Source of the DNA: Aphanomyces cochlioides
Taxonomy: Eukaryota; Oomycota; Saprolegniomycetes; Saprolegniales; Verrucalvaceae
Assembly (NCBI GenBank): GCA_019828595.1
Contig: JAHQRK010000025.1
Coordinates: 248,001 to 312,000 of the forward strand
Length of the DNA: 64,000 nt
Direction: 5' to 3'
Shown in pieces: positions 1 through 9,010 of this stretch. Numbering within the stretch: the stretch's first letter is position 1; each line of letters starts with the position of its first letter. The notes below the pieces were generated by a model, which worked only from the letters and a program-made list of their open reading frames with translations, was not told where the DNA came from and did not search any database. A program made the translations under genes and the position numbers.

Positions 1-309
1 ATCAAACGGTTCCTCCCCAAAGTATCGGTGAAAGAAGACAAAAGCCATCCACTTGGTCACGTTTGGCATTGTTGGGTCAAAGAGGCCCTCGCGCTCCCAT
101 CCAAAGAGTCGATCACGGTCTTGGAATGCTTTGACCATTGTGTTGACAAACGGAGTTTTCTGTTGTTCTTCCGGAGTATTGGTGGAAAAGGCACGGCAAG
201 CCTGGCGAGTCCATGGCGCTTTGTCTACTCTCTTGAGGCTACCAAGCATCGACGAGCGGCCAAGGCTGCATGTTCGTGATGCCAGGCGCTGGACATGTCG
301 ACTCAACAT
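1..309 (-). CDS. N-terminal part of a probable mitochondrial protein (runs off left edge)
   Basis: The minus strand is open from an ATG at 309-307 to the window edge, giving 103 codons with no stop. The first 30 residues are rich in Arg, Ser and Leu with almost no acidic residues (begins MLSRHVQRLASR), as expected of a mitochondrial presequence. The rest is a hydrophilic then aromatic stretch (ends with motifs such as KWMAFVFFHRYFGEE). The plus-strand open frames over the same bases give low-complexity translations and look like shadows. I do not recognise the family. The 3' end lies outside the window, so length and domains cannot be judged. Mitochondrial location is an inference from composition only. 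Confidence 0.55.
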   Translation of the reverse strand, partial: MLSRHVQRLASRTCSLGRSSMLGSLKRVDKAPWTRQACRAFSTNTPEEQQKTPFVNTMVKAFQDRDRLFGWEREGLFDPTMPNVTKWMAFVFFHRYFGEEPFD

Positions 310-1084
310 GATGAAGGAAGGCTCCACAGAGTGCCAATCAAGTGAGTCACAAGGATTTGTTAAAATTGGAATATTCTTCGATGAAATCATTGGATAAAAG
401 AATAAAACTTTCAAAATATTGTTGATTTGATACGAATTTCCAGACCCCGTTCAATTGAATCACGCCGGCGGATCGATTCACCAATCGACGCCATTGGCTA
501 ATAAATATTTTGGGCGATTTTGATTGGCTGAATAAATTTAAGAGAAAGTACAGTTGCCATGAAAGAAAGTACTGTTCTAATTTTCATTCGGAGATTGATA
601 CAAAAAACGAATCCAAATTGGGAAATTTCTAGCGAATCCACAATATATTGACCAATACAATTAGAAAATACTCTGATAGCCTCTTTTCAAAGAGAGCAGC
701 TCGAGTTACTGATCGAAACTAATCGAATAAGATGGCAGAATACTCTTAATGCTACTGATTACAAGTGGATTTCCTTCTAAGTTTGACCGAATGCCAACTA
801 AGGTCTAAAATAAGCACAAACAGGCTGCTTGTTTGGTGGTTGCTACTATCAGTCTATGTCCCCTGGTGTTAAGGACTTTGTCATGACTACTTCAAGAATG
901 TTTTTGTGGTAAGTAGTTGGTTTGGAAAGAGTAAAGCTTTATGAGGAGAAACATTGATTTAGTTTCTCTTTGAACAGCCCCCGTATACGTCATGAAGAAT
1001 TGCCCTCGATAATTAACGGGTCGCAGTGTATAGCTAACGTTAGGTCATGTCAACCACCGTGGATTCTAATGCTCTGTGATCTAA
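310..1084. other. Non-coding interval upstream of the left-edge gene
   Basis: AT-rich sequence with no supported open frame. It is the likely 5' region of the leftward gene at 1-309. Copies of ATTGGCT (a reverse CCAAT box) occur near 492 and 522, motifs that recur in front of other genes in this window. Confidence 0.4.
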
Positions 1085-1746
1085 GGCCCTGGTTTCCACG
1101 TTCTCATCCACATCTAGAGATGAGAACTCCTTGATTTTCATTGGCTAAGAATTCCGGATCCAGATACATTCACATATTCCATCCTCACCTTTAATCAGAT
1201 TCAGGAGGAGACTCGGAGTCTCCTTCTCTGTTCACATCCCCTCCTGTCTGACTACATTCCAGTTTCATCCTTCCATCATGGACGACGAAAAGCTTGTGCC
1301 CACAAAGCGTCAGAAGAAAACAAGTGCGAATGACCGCCAGCGCGAGGTCAAGCAAGAACCTGCTTCTTGGTGCGAAGAGAGTGTGGCCACACTCTTTCGG
1401 TTGCGATATGCGTCGGACTGTCTGCGAGATTTGACTCTCGAAACAATTTTGAGAAGAAACCATTGACCATACCTCTCATTGTCAACCATCGAGTCAAAAT
1501 CGGCCATTGAAACTGTCAATCGGTTGAACTTTTTGGTTCTAGAATGGGCAATAATTGTTGCGCTCGCAGTACACACAGACGAAACGGCAATGCAGACAGC
1601 GAGGGCAATTGTGTTGTTGGCGCTCACAATGATATCTGGGTGTGAAGTGAGGATGTGAACGAAGCCATTTTCACTCCTCATTTCGGTTGTTAAATTGTTA
1701 TCCGGTTCCCATCCGAGATGTGGATGTGAACTTGGAAATCAGGGCC
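1085..1746. mobile_element. Short Harbinger-like DNA transposon with TAA target duplication
   Basis: A 662-bp segment has imperfect terminal inverted repeats of about 45 bp, beginning GGCCCTGGTTTCCA on the left and, read on the other strand, GGCCCTGATTTCCA on the right. Both ends carry CATCCACATCT about 20 bases in. It is flanked by TAA at 1082-1084 and 1747-1749. A 3-bp TAA/TTA target duplication is characteristic of the PIF/Harbinger superfamily. No nuclease frame fits inside, so the copy is non-autonomous. It contains a short Myb-like open frame, the accessory protein type carried by Harbinger elements, which supports the assignment. Confidence 0.65.
1278..1466 (+). pseudogene. Possible Myb/SANT-like N-terminal fragment inside the Harbinger-like element
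   Basis: An ATG at 1278 opens a 62-codon frame with a basic start (KRQKK region) followed by SWCEESVATLFRLRY. The W, the LF and the LRY spacing resemble the first helix region of the Myb/SANT-like proteins that accompany Harbinger transposases. The frame stops where the domain should continue, so it is a truncated or decayed piece. Its position between matching terminal repeats suggests it belongs to the element. The similarity is short and the family call is tentative. Confidence 0.35.
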
Positions 1747-1829
1747 TAAAACATTCACAGCAAGCAAACAAACCATGGAAGAGGAAGCATACCCCAACTC
1801 GAGTCTATTTTCCAAGGACTTGATTAAAA

Positions 1830-2234
1830 TGTGGGATGGTCGGATCAGTGAAGTCCGAGCTTCTCGCCGCAATAAAAGGGGGGTGGAAGGTTAGAGGTCG
1901 CCTGGGGCTTTTAGGTGAGCCAGACGCGATCGAAGGAAATGGAGAGGCACGTCTGTGGGTTGAAAGTCCGCAGTAGTTGACCGCTGCTGGGGGAAAGGAC
2001 GGTGGGGAGGACTGGGAAGGGGGTTGGTTGCTCGGTTGCCCACGAGCTACGCCTAGCGTTGACTGGCGTTGGTGAGGGCGATTGACGGTGCGGGTTTTCG
2101 ACAGACCCACGGAACTCCTGCAAACTTCTTGGCGCTTAAACTCTCTCGACGGAACGCCACAAACTTAGAGGTTCATTCAACGCCAGCCAAAAAGAGCTCT
2201 GAAAGACTAACTTCTCCTTCCTTTGCTACTCCTA
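1830..2234 (-). repeat. LTR fragment (last ~405 bp), minus orientation
   Basis: This is the reverse complement of the 3' end of the 2,094-bp LTR. It begins TGTGGGATGG at 1830, exactly the LTR terminus seen beside the primer-binding site elsewhere. It meets unique DNA at 1829, which proves that end of the LTR. It breaks off at 2234, where the inverted segment begins. Confidence 0.9.
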
Positions 2235-2278
2235 GCGTGCGAGGTTAGGAGTAGCAAAGGAAGGAGAAGTTAGTCTTT
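2202..2278. repeat. 33-bp perfect inverted repeat at a rearrangement breakpoint
   Basis: Arm 2202-2234 and arm 2246-2278 are perfect reverse complements of 33 bp, separated by 11 bases (2235-2245). The spacer itself is the reverse complement of the LTR bases that should follow arm 1. The second arm is therefore a fold-back copy of LTR sequence, joined at 2279 to the middle of gag. Confidence 0.9.
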
Positions 2279-2925
2279 GCGAGTACCTCTTCCGCTTCAA
2301 CGCGGCTGCCACGAAGATCGGCCTCGAGTACGACACCAATCGGAAGCATTTCGTCGACCACTTACGGTGCTTTTGTAATTCGTTGGCCGACCCGAGCCAA
2401 GCCAAGTGGATCTCCTCCGCGCGCCTCTCCTCAATGAACGACTTGATGGAATACTTGGATGACCAGCGCCACACTGAAGCTTTGTTCGGGCACCGCAACC
2501 AGCATCAACCAGTCCAACAGGCCGGTAACCAGCGGCAAGAGCGCACCAGGGTTTCGGGTATCAGCCACTTGAACGCCGTGTCATCGATGGACATGGCCAA
2601 GCTAGCAGCGTCGGCGACTGACTCCGTGCGAGCCGAGATCTTCGCTCTGGGACTGAACAACCACGAAGCGTGCCGTGAAGTTTGCCGTGACTGTGGAAAG
2701 ACGCGCCTCAAGTTGGATGGCCTGTGCTGGTCGACGGTCTTTTGCAGCCTATGCCAGCGCATGGGGCATCCGGAGATTAATTGCTTCAAGGCTTGTCAAC
2801 TCTGCGCGACGCCGCACCACAAGGCTGATCCGTGCCCGACTCGTCAACAAGCTGCCGAGCTGAAGGAGTTCCTGCAAAGGCTAGACAACCCCGACATGCC
2901 TAGCCTGGATTGTTTAAATTTGTAG
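2279..2925 (+). pseudogene. gag: 3' half of retrotransposon gag (orphaned by inversion)
   Basis: The sequence starts inside the gag core, at the codons for CEYLFRFNAA, and runs to the normal TAG stop. It retains the C-terminal zinc knuckle region: CSLCQRMGHPEINC fits CX2CX4HX4C, with further Cys/His pairs around it. It has no start codon of its own. Its missing 5' half is the minus-strand piece at 8180-8968; the two pieces share only one base at the cut. Confidence 0.9.
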
Positions 2926-2927
2926 TC

Positions 2928-5021
2928 TGTGGGGATTGCGATACCCCAGCCGCGACGGACGTCGGACATCGCACACTGACTCGAAAAAATCAGAAAAATC
3001 GAAAAATGACGAAAAAACCAAAAACATTGAAAAACCAAGAAAAAATCCATAAAAATGACCCCCACCAGAACCTTACTGACGGAGTTCGAAGAGCTTTTTG
3101 AAGTGGTTCGTGGATGGAAGAAGAAGCAGCAAGAGCAAGCGGCTGCACCAAGCGTTGAAGAAGCAACCAAGAATGAAGACAGAATCAACAATCAACGCGA
3201 CGCAAGGCTGCCAGCTACGTTGGCTTCCTGAAAGTTCCCTCAGTAACCAAGCATACATCCAACCACTCCCGATCGAGGCCACGACGATTTCTGCAATGAT
3301 CGTTCACAAAGAGCTCTATCCGCTTACTAAGGAAGAAACAAAAGAAGAATTTGAAGGATAGATCTGCGCTCTGTGGAACGTGACCGTTTGGGATTGCCGT
3401 AGCATGGTTGGCTACATGATATGGTGTGGCAATGAACCGGGCGATCGGATTATGGGCTGTGGAATGGAAATTGATTGATTTTTGATGGGAACGTATGCAT
3501 TTTGCATGATACACGAAGAAAATTGGACCAAGTGGCGATTGAGCACGGAACATTATTGAACAAGAATTGAAGACTCAAACGCCCACTTGATAGCTGCAAA
3601 CACGAGTGCAAGCGTGTTTGATGAATTCAAGCCAGTTGACAAGCGGGGACGGTGCACAGGATCCGCGAGCAAACTGAGTTATAAAGTTGCACAAGACGTA
3701 CTCTGCATTATTGGCCAAGACGAACTATGTGCGCAACAATCAAACGAGCCGACCAATCGCCCAGAGTGGAGAAGTCGAGGCCATGATCGTGTTATTCAGT
3801 TGCTGGCCAGGTACAATCAACGCTTCGCGCATCCACTCGGGGTGGTTTCCTTGATTGTTGAGGGCAAGGGATGACGATACCAGGCGACGGCAGTGACAAA
3901 AGAGAAGTGTAACGAAGAGAAGAGGTCGCTAGTCAACAGAATGACCTGTCGTCGAATGGTGCCTCCATATCCAAAACATTCACCTGGGGTGGTGGGAGAA
4001 CTTCAGCGACTGGGCTGAGCCAGAAAACAAGAAGATGCCCAGGACGAGCCAACCGACAACAAGTCTTCGGTCGCCTGGCAAGAGTGAAGTTCATATTGCT
4101 AACGCGAGAGCTGGCAATGATTCATCCATTGGGTCGCATACGATTGTCTTTTTGGCGCACTAATCTCGCGCGTTTAGCCTTGATACAGGCATACGAAGCA
4201 AAAGCGAGTCTGGCTCGTCGTTTGGCAGCCGTTCCTGCCCGTGGCGTCGCGAGCTGCCAGGGGTGGTTTGTAGCAAAGCGAGCCAGCACTCGCGAGATCA
4301 ATCCAACGCATGAGTTGGCGCCAACTACACATCCTGATTAGTTGAACAGTGGCCAATTGTGGCTGCCAACGGGCTCATCTTTGCGATCGCCGGAAGCGGA
4401 CTTTCAACCAAGCAGCGGACGATTCGAGTGGAAAAGGTTGATCGCAACGAGCCAGCGCAACACCTGCCAATGGAGAAGAGCCGACCAGACGATCGGCAGT
4501 GAGCGATAGCCTGAAGGAGTGTGTCATCAAGGCTCTAGCCAATTGAGAAAGTGGACAATGCCGATAGACCAATCAAGGAGCGAGAGCAGAGCAATTGAGA
4601 AGCTTGCGTGCGAGGTTAGGAGTAGCAAAGGAAGGAGAAGTTAGTCTTTCAGAGCTCTTTTTGGCTGGCGTTGAATGAACCTCTAAGTTTGTGGCGTTCC
4701 GTCGAGAGAGTTTAAGCGCCAAGAAGTTTGCAGGAGTTCCGTGGGTCTGTCGAAAACCCGCACCGTCAATCGCCCTCACCAACGCCAGTCAACGCTAGGC
4801 GTAGCTCGTGGGCAACCGAGCAACCAACCCCCTTCCCGGTCCTCCCCACCGTCCTTTCCCCCAGCAGCGGTCAACTACTGCGGACTTTCAACCCACAGAC
4901 GTGCCTCTCCATTTCCTTCGATCGCGTCTGGCTCACCTAAAAGCCCCAGGCGACCTCTAACCTTCCACCCCCCTTTTATTGCGGCGAGAAGCTCGGACTT
5001 CACTGATCCGACCATCCCACA
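2928..5021 (+). repeat. Complete LTR (2,094 bp), plus orientation
   Basis: It begins TGTGGGG three bases after the gag stop and ends ATCCCACA two bases before the primer-binding site, giving the usual TG...CA ends. The end is confirmed at 1830, where the same terminus meets unique DNA. The minus copy at 9011-11104 has the same length. No open frame in it looks coding. A TTTTATTG stretch near 4975 is a possible promoter element and is shortened in the copy at 12584-13335. Confidence 0.85.
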
Positions 5022-5023
5022 AG

Positions 5024-5041
5024 TGGTGCCACGAACCGGGA
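5024..5041 (+). other. Primer-binding site of the gag-only retrotransposon
   Basis: TGGTGCCACGAACCGGGA lies two bases downstream of the LTR end. It would pair with a tRNA 3' end of sequence ...GTTCGTGGCACCA, ending in CCA as required. The identical site occurs on the minus strand beside the LTRs at 9011 and 12584. The tRNA species was not identified. Confidence 0.7.
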
Positions 5042-5063
5042 GGCTGAGCACACGATCGAAGAA

Positions 5064-5471
5064 ATGGTTAGACCTGTTAACCCTGCCTCCCTGCTGTCGG
5101 ACGCGTCAGCAGACAACCAGACGTCCACTTCGGTGGACATGCAATTGGACCCGTCAGAGCAAGCTAAGCAAGCAATGGCGGCATCCAGGAGTCGTTACGG
5201 GCAGACTCCAACTGCCTTCGGGCAATGTCAATCAGTAGCGGCGCCGACCCATGCCACTACGACCAACCTAGACGCGCGATCGCGCTCTAGCAAAAACAAT
5301 CCCGCGAAATTCCAAGGCTACGGCAGCGACGTTGGTGGCAACGAGGAAGGCGCGGATGCCGATGGATCGCCGATGTGTCCCACCGATGATCAGTCAAGGT
5401 TGATCTCGATGTTGGTCAAACAAAACCAAGAACTCATGCTATGGCAATCGATGTCCCGCGCGAGTGCATGA
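5064..5471 (+). CDS. gag: Gag ORF1 (N-terminal Gag segment)
   Basis: An ATG 23 bases after the primer-binding site opens a 135-codon frame. The product is hydrophilic and rich in Ser, Gln and Asp, ends in an SRLISMLVKQNQEL helix, and has no recognised domain. It stops with TGA at 5469-5471, where the second frame is already open. Both ORFs together have the length of a normal Gag, so they are probably one protein split by a frame change. The same arrangement is present in every copy here. Confidence 0.7.
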   Translation: MVRPVNPASLLSDASADNQTSTSVDMQLDPSEQAKQAMAASRSRYGQTPTAFGQCQSVAAPTHATTTNLDARSRSSKNNPAKFQGYGSDVGGNEEGADADGSPMCPTDDQSRLISMLVKQNQELMLWQSMSRASA

Positions 5472-6498
5472 AGACAACGACGACCTTGGCGAGTGGAACA
5501 TTGATGCCGCTCCCGGACTGTCTTCAAACAATGGCCCTCGCTTGCACGTTCTTGCGCTCGAGCCGCTGCAGCGGTTCGGTGGATCAGCCGATGGCTCTGA
5601 CGCGGCGGCGAGTTTCCTTCGGCGCTTTGAGGAGAACGCGGCAGCCAGTGGATGGACAGACGACGAAGCCAAGCGCAAGTTCCGCCTCACAGTCGGTCGA
5701 GCGGTCCAAGATTGGTACAACCAGCTACGCGCCGACGAGCGATCCACTTGGAAGACCGTGCGTGCGAGCTTTGTACGCGAGTACATCCTCAGCCCGGTGC
5801 CAAAGCAGGAGGCCTACTACGCGATGCGTCAGAAAGAGAATGAGACCATCTGCGAGTACCTCTTCCGCTTCAACGCGGCTGCCACGAAGATCGGCCTCGA
5901 GTACGACACCAATCGGAAGCATTTCGTCGACCACTTACGGTGCTTTTGTAATTCGTTGGCCGACCCGAGCCAAGCCAAGTGGATCTCCTCCGCGCGCCTC
6001 TCCTCAATGAACGACTTGATGGAATACTTGGATGACCAGCGCCACACTGAAGCTTTGTTCGGGCACCGCAACCAGCATCAACCAGTCCAACAGGCCGGTA
6101 ACCAGCGGCAAGAGCGCACCAGGGTTTCGGGTATCAGCCACTTGAACGCCGTGTCATCGATGGACATGGCCAAGCTAGCAGCGTCGGCGACTGACTCCGT
6201 GCGAGCCGAGATCTTCGCTCTGGGACTGAACAACCACGAAGCGTGCCGTGAAGTTTGCCGTGACTGTGGAAAGACGCGCCTCAAGTTGGATGGCTTGTGC
6301 TGGTCGACGGTCTTTTGCAGCCTATGCCAGCGCATGGGGCATCCGGAGATTAATTGCTTCAAGGCTTGTCAACTCTGCGCGACGCCGCACCACAAGGCTG
6401 ATCCGTGCCCGACTCGTCAACAAGCTGCCGAGCTGAAGGAGTTCCTGCAAAGGCTAGACAACCCCGACATGCCTAGCCTGGATTGTTTAAATTTGTAG
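5464..6498 (+). CDS. gag: Gag ORF2 (Retrotrans_gag core and zinc knuckles)
   Basis: The 344-residue frame carries a Retrotrans_gag-type core: FLRRFEENAAASGWTDDEAK, VQDWYNQL, FVREYI and the QKENETICEYLFRFN helix. About residue 270 onward is Cys-rich, with CRDCGK and a CX2CX4HX4C knuckle (CSLCQRMGHPEINC). It assembles particles and binds RNA in related elements. The first codon counted here is GTG; no ATG in this frame lies near the overlap, and the frame is also open upstream. Translation therefore probably depends on a shift from ORF1, or the family carries a fixed frame lesion. It ends three bases before the next LTR and no pol follows. Confidence 0.8.
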   Translation: MHEDNDDLGEWNIDAAPGLSSNNGPRLHVLALEPLQRFGGSADGSDAAASFLRRFEENAAASGWTDDEAKRKFRLTVGRAVQDWYNQLRADERSTWKTVRASFVREYILSPVPKQEAYYAMRQKENETICEYLFRFNAAATKIGLEYDTNRKHFVDHLRCFCNSLADPSQAKWISSARLSSMNDLMEYLDDQRHTEALFGHRNQHQPVQQAGNQRQERTRVSGISHLNAVSSMDMAKLAASATDSVRAEIFALGLNNHEACREVCRDCGKTRLKLDGLCWSTVFCSLCQRMGHPEINCFKACQLCATPHHKADPCPTRQQAAELKEFLQRLDNPDMPSLDCLNL

Positions 6499-6500
6499 TC

Positions 6501-8177
6501 TGTGGGGATTGCGATACCCCAGCCGCGACGGACGTCGGACATCGCACACTGACTCGAAAAAATCAGAAAAATCGAAAAATGACGAAAAAACCAAAAACAT
6601 TGAAAAACCAAGAAAAAATCCATAAAAATGACCCCCACCAGAACCTTACTGACGGAGTTCGAAGAGCTTTTTGAAGTGGTTCGTGGATGGAAGAAGAAGC
6701 AGCAAGAGCAAGCGGCTGCACCAAGCGTTGAAGAAGCAACCAAGAATGAAGACAGAATCAACAATCAACGCGACGCAAGGCTGCCAGCTACGTTGGCTTC
6801 CTGAAAGTTCCCTCAGTAACCAAGCATACATCCAACCACTCCCGATCGAGGCCACGACGATTTCTGCAATGATCGTTCACAAAGAGCTCTATCCGCTTAC
6901 TAAGGAAGAAACAAAAGAAGAATTTGAAGGATAGATCTGCGCTCTGTGGAACGTGACCGTTTGGGATTGCCGTAGCATGGTTGGCTACATGATATGGTGT
7001 GGCAATGAACCGGGCGATCGGATTATGGGCTGTGGAATGGAAATTGATTGATTTTTGATGGGAACGTATGCATTTTGCATGATACACGAAGAAAATTGGA
7101 CCAAGTGGCGATTGAGCACGGAACATTATTGAACAAGAATTGAAGACTCAAACGCCCACTTGATAGCTGCAAACACGAGTGCAAGCGTGTTTGATGAATT
7201 CAAGCCAGTTGACAAGCGGGGACGGTGCACAGGATCCGCGAGCAAACTGAGTTATAAAGTTGCACAAGACGTACTCTGCATTATTGGCCAAGACGAACTA
7301 TGTGCGCAACAATCAAACGAGCCGACCAATCGCCCAGAGTGGAGAAGTCGAGGCCATGATCGTGTTATTCAGTTGCTGGCCAGGTACAATCAACGCTTCG
7401 CGCATCCACTCGGGGTGGTTTCCTTGATTGTTGAGGGCAAGGGATGACGATACCAGGCGACGGCAGTGACAAAAGAGAAGTGTAACGAAGAGAAGAGGTC
7501 GCTAGTCAACAGAATGACCTGTCGTCGAATGGTGCCTCCATATCCAAAACATTCACCTGGGGTGGTGGGAGAACTTCAGCGACTGGGCTGAGCCAGAAAA
7601 CAAGAAGATGCCCAGGACGAGCCAACCGACAACAAGTCTTCGGTCGCCTGGCAAGAGTGAAGTTCATATTGCTAACGCGAGAGCTGGCAATGATTCATCC
7701 ATTGGGTCGCATACGATTGTCTTTTTGGCGCACTAATCTCGCGCGTTTAGCCTTGATACAGGCATACGAAGCAAAAGCGAGTCTGGCTCGTCGTTTGGCA
7801 GCCGTTCCTGCCCGTGGCGTCGCGAGCTGCCAGGGGTGGTTTGTAGCAAAGCGAGCCAGCACTCGCGAGATCAATCCAACGCATGAGTTGGCGCCAACTA
7901 CACATCCTGATTAGTTGAACAGTGGCCAATTGTGGCTGCCAACGGGCTCATCTTTGCGATCGCCGGAAGCGGACTTTCAACCAAGCAGCGGACGATTCGA
8001 GTGGAAAAGGTTGATCGCAACGAGCCAGCGCAACACCTGCCAATGGAGAAGAGCCGACCAGACGATCGGCAGTGAGCGATAGCCTGAAGGAGTGTGTCAT
8101 CAAGGCTCTAGCCAATTGAGAAAGTGGACAATGCCGATAGACCAATCAAGGAGCGAGAGCAGAGCAATTGAGAAGCT
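6501..8177 (+). repeat. LTR, plus orientation, truncated at an inversion breakpoint
   Basis: Identical to 2928-4604 of the full LTR and then cut. The missing last ~417 bp correspond to the minus-strand fragment at 1830-2234 plus a few bases. Two filler bases (8178-8179) join it to gag. Confidence 0.9.
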
Positions 8178-8179
8178 GC

Positions 8180-8968
8180 CAGATGGTCTCATTCTCTTTC
8201 TGACGCATCGCGTAGTAGGCCTCCTGCTTTGGCACCGGGCTGAGGATGTACTCGCGTACAAAGCTCGCACGCACGGTCTTCCAAGTGGATCGCTCGTCGG
8301 CGCGTAGCTGGTTGTACCAATCTTGGACCGCTCGACCGACTGTGAGGCGGAACTTGCGCTTGGCTTCGTCGTCTGTCCATCCACTGGCTGCCGCGTTCTC
8401 CTCAAAGCGCCGAAGGAAACTCGCCGCCGCGTCAGAGCCATCGGCTGATCCACCGAACCGCTGCAGCGGCTCGAGCGCAAGAACGTGCAAGCGAGGGCCA
8501 TTGTTTGAAGACAGTCCGGGAGCGGCATCAATGTTCCACTCGCCAAGGTCGTCGTTGTCTTCATGCACTCGCGCGGGACATCGATTGCCATAGCATGAGT
8601 TCTTGGTTTTGTTTGACCAACATCGAGATCAACCTTGACTGATCATCGGTGGGACACATCGGCGATCCATCGGCATCCGCGCCTTCCTCGTTGCCACCAA
8701 CGTCGCTGCCGTAGCCTTGGAATTTCGCGGGATTGTTTTTGCTAGAGCGCGATCGCGCGTCTAGGTTGGTCGTAGTGGCATGGGTCGGCGCCGCTACTGA
8801 TTGACATTGCCCGAAGGCAGTTGGAGTCTGCCCGTAACGACTCCTGGATGCCGCCATTGCTTGCTTAGCTTGCTCTGACGGGTCCAATTGCATGTCCACC
8901 GAAGTGGACGTCTGGTTGTCTGCTGACGCGTCCGACAGCAGGGAGGCAGGGTTAACAGGTCTAACCAT
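8180..8968 (-). pseudogene. gag: 5' half of gag, minus orientation (orphaned by inversion)
   Basis: It contains all of gag ORF1 (8561-8968) and the first ~130 codons of ORF2, then stops inside the core at the codons for ENETI. This is exactly where the orphan 3' half at 2279 begins. A primer-binding site lies upstream at about 8991-9008, next to the LTR at 9011. Confidence 0.9.
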
Positions 8969-9010
8969 TTCTTCGATCGTGTGCTCAGCCTCCCGGTTCG
9001 TGGCACCACT

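Noticed and set aside
1310..1681. 123-codon minus-strand frame with a hydrophobic stretch (ALAVCIAVSSVCTASATIIA).
   Set aside because: It lies inside the terminal-repeat-bounded element and overlaps the Myb-like fragment antisense; no support for a gene.
4728..5238. Open frames of 70 and 165 codons in the LTR and leader (repeated on the minus strand near 8794-9304 and 12599-12875).
   Set aside because: They lie in LTR and leader sequence, overlap the proven gag start in another frame, and show no domain; the long frame depends on continuing into gag out of frame.
5441..6010. 189-codon frame starting MAIDVPREC, overlapping gag (also on the minus strand at 11595-12164).
   Set aside because: Ser/Arg-rich translation of the gag coding region in the wrong frame; gag ORF2 has recognisable motifs over the same bases.
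6788..7126. 112-codon and 115-codon frames within the LTR, including one with a hydrophobic stretch.
   Set aside because: Poly-T/poly-A tracts of the LTR produce apparent membrane segments; no protein family and no conserved role.
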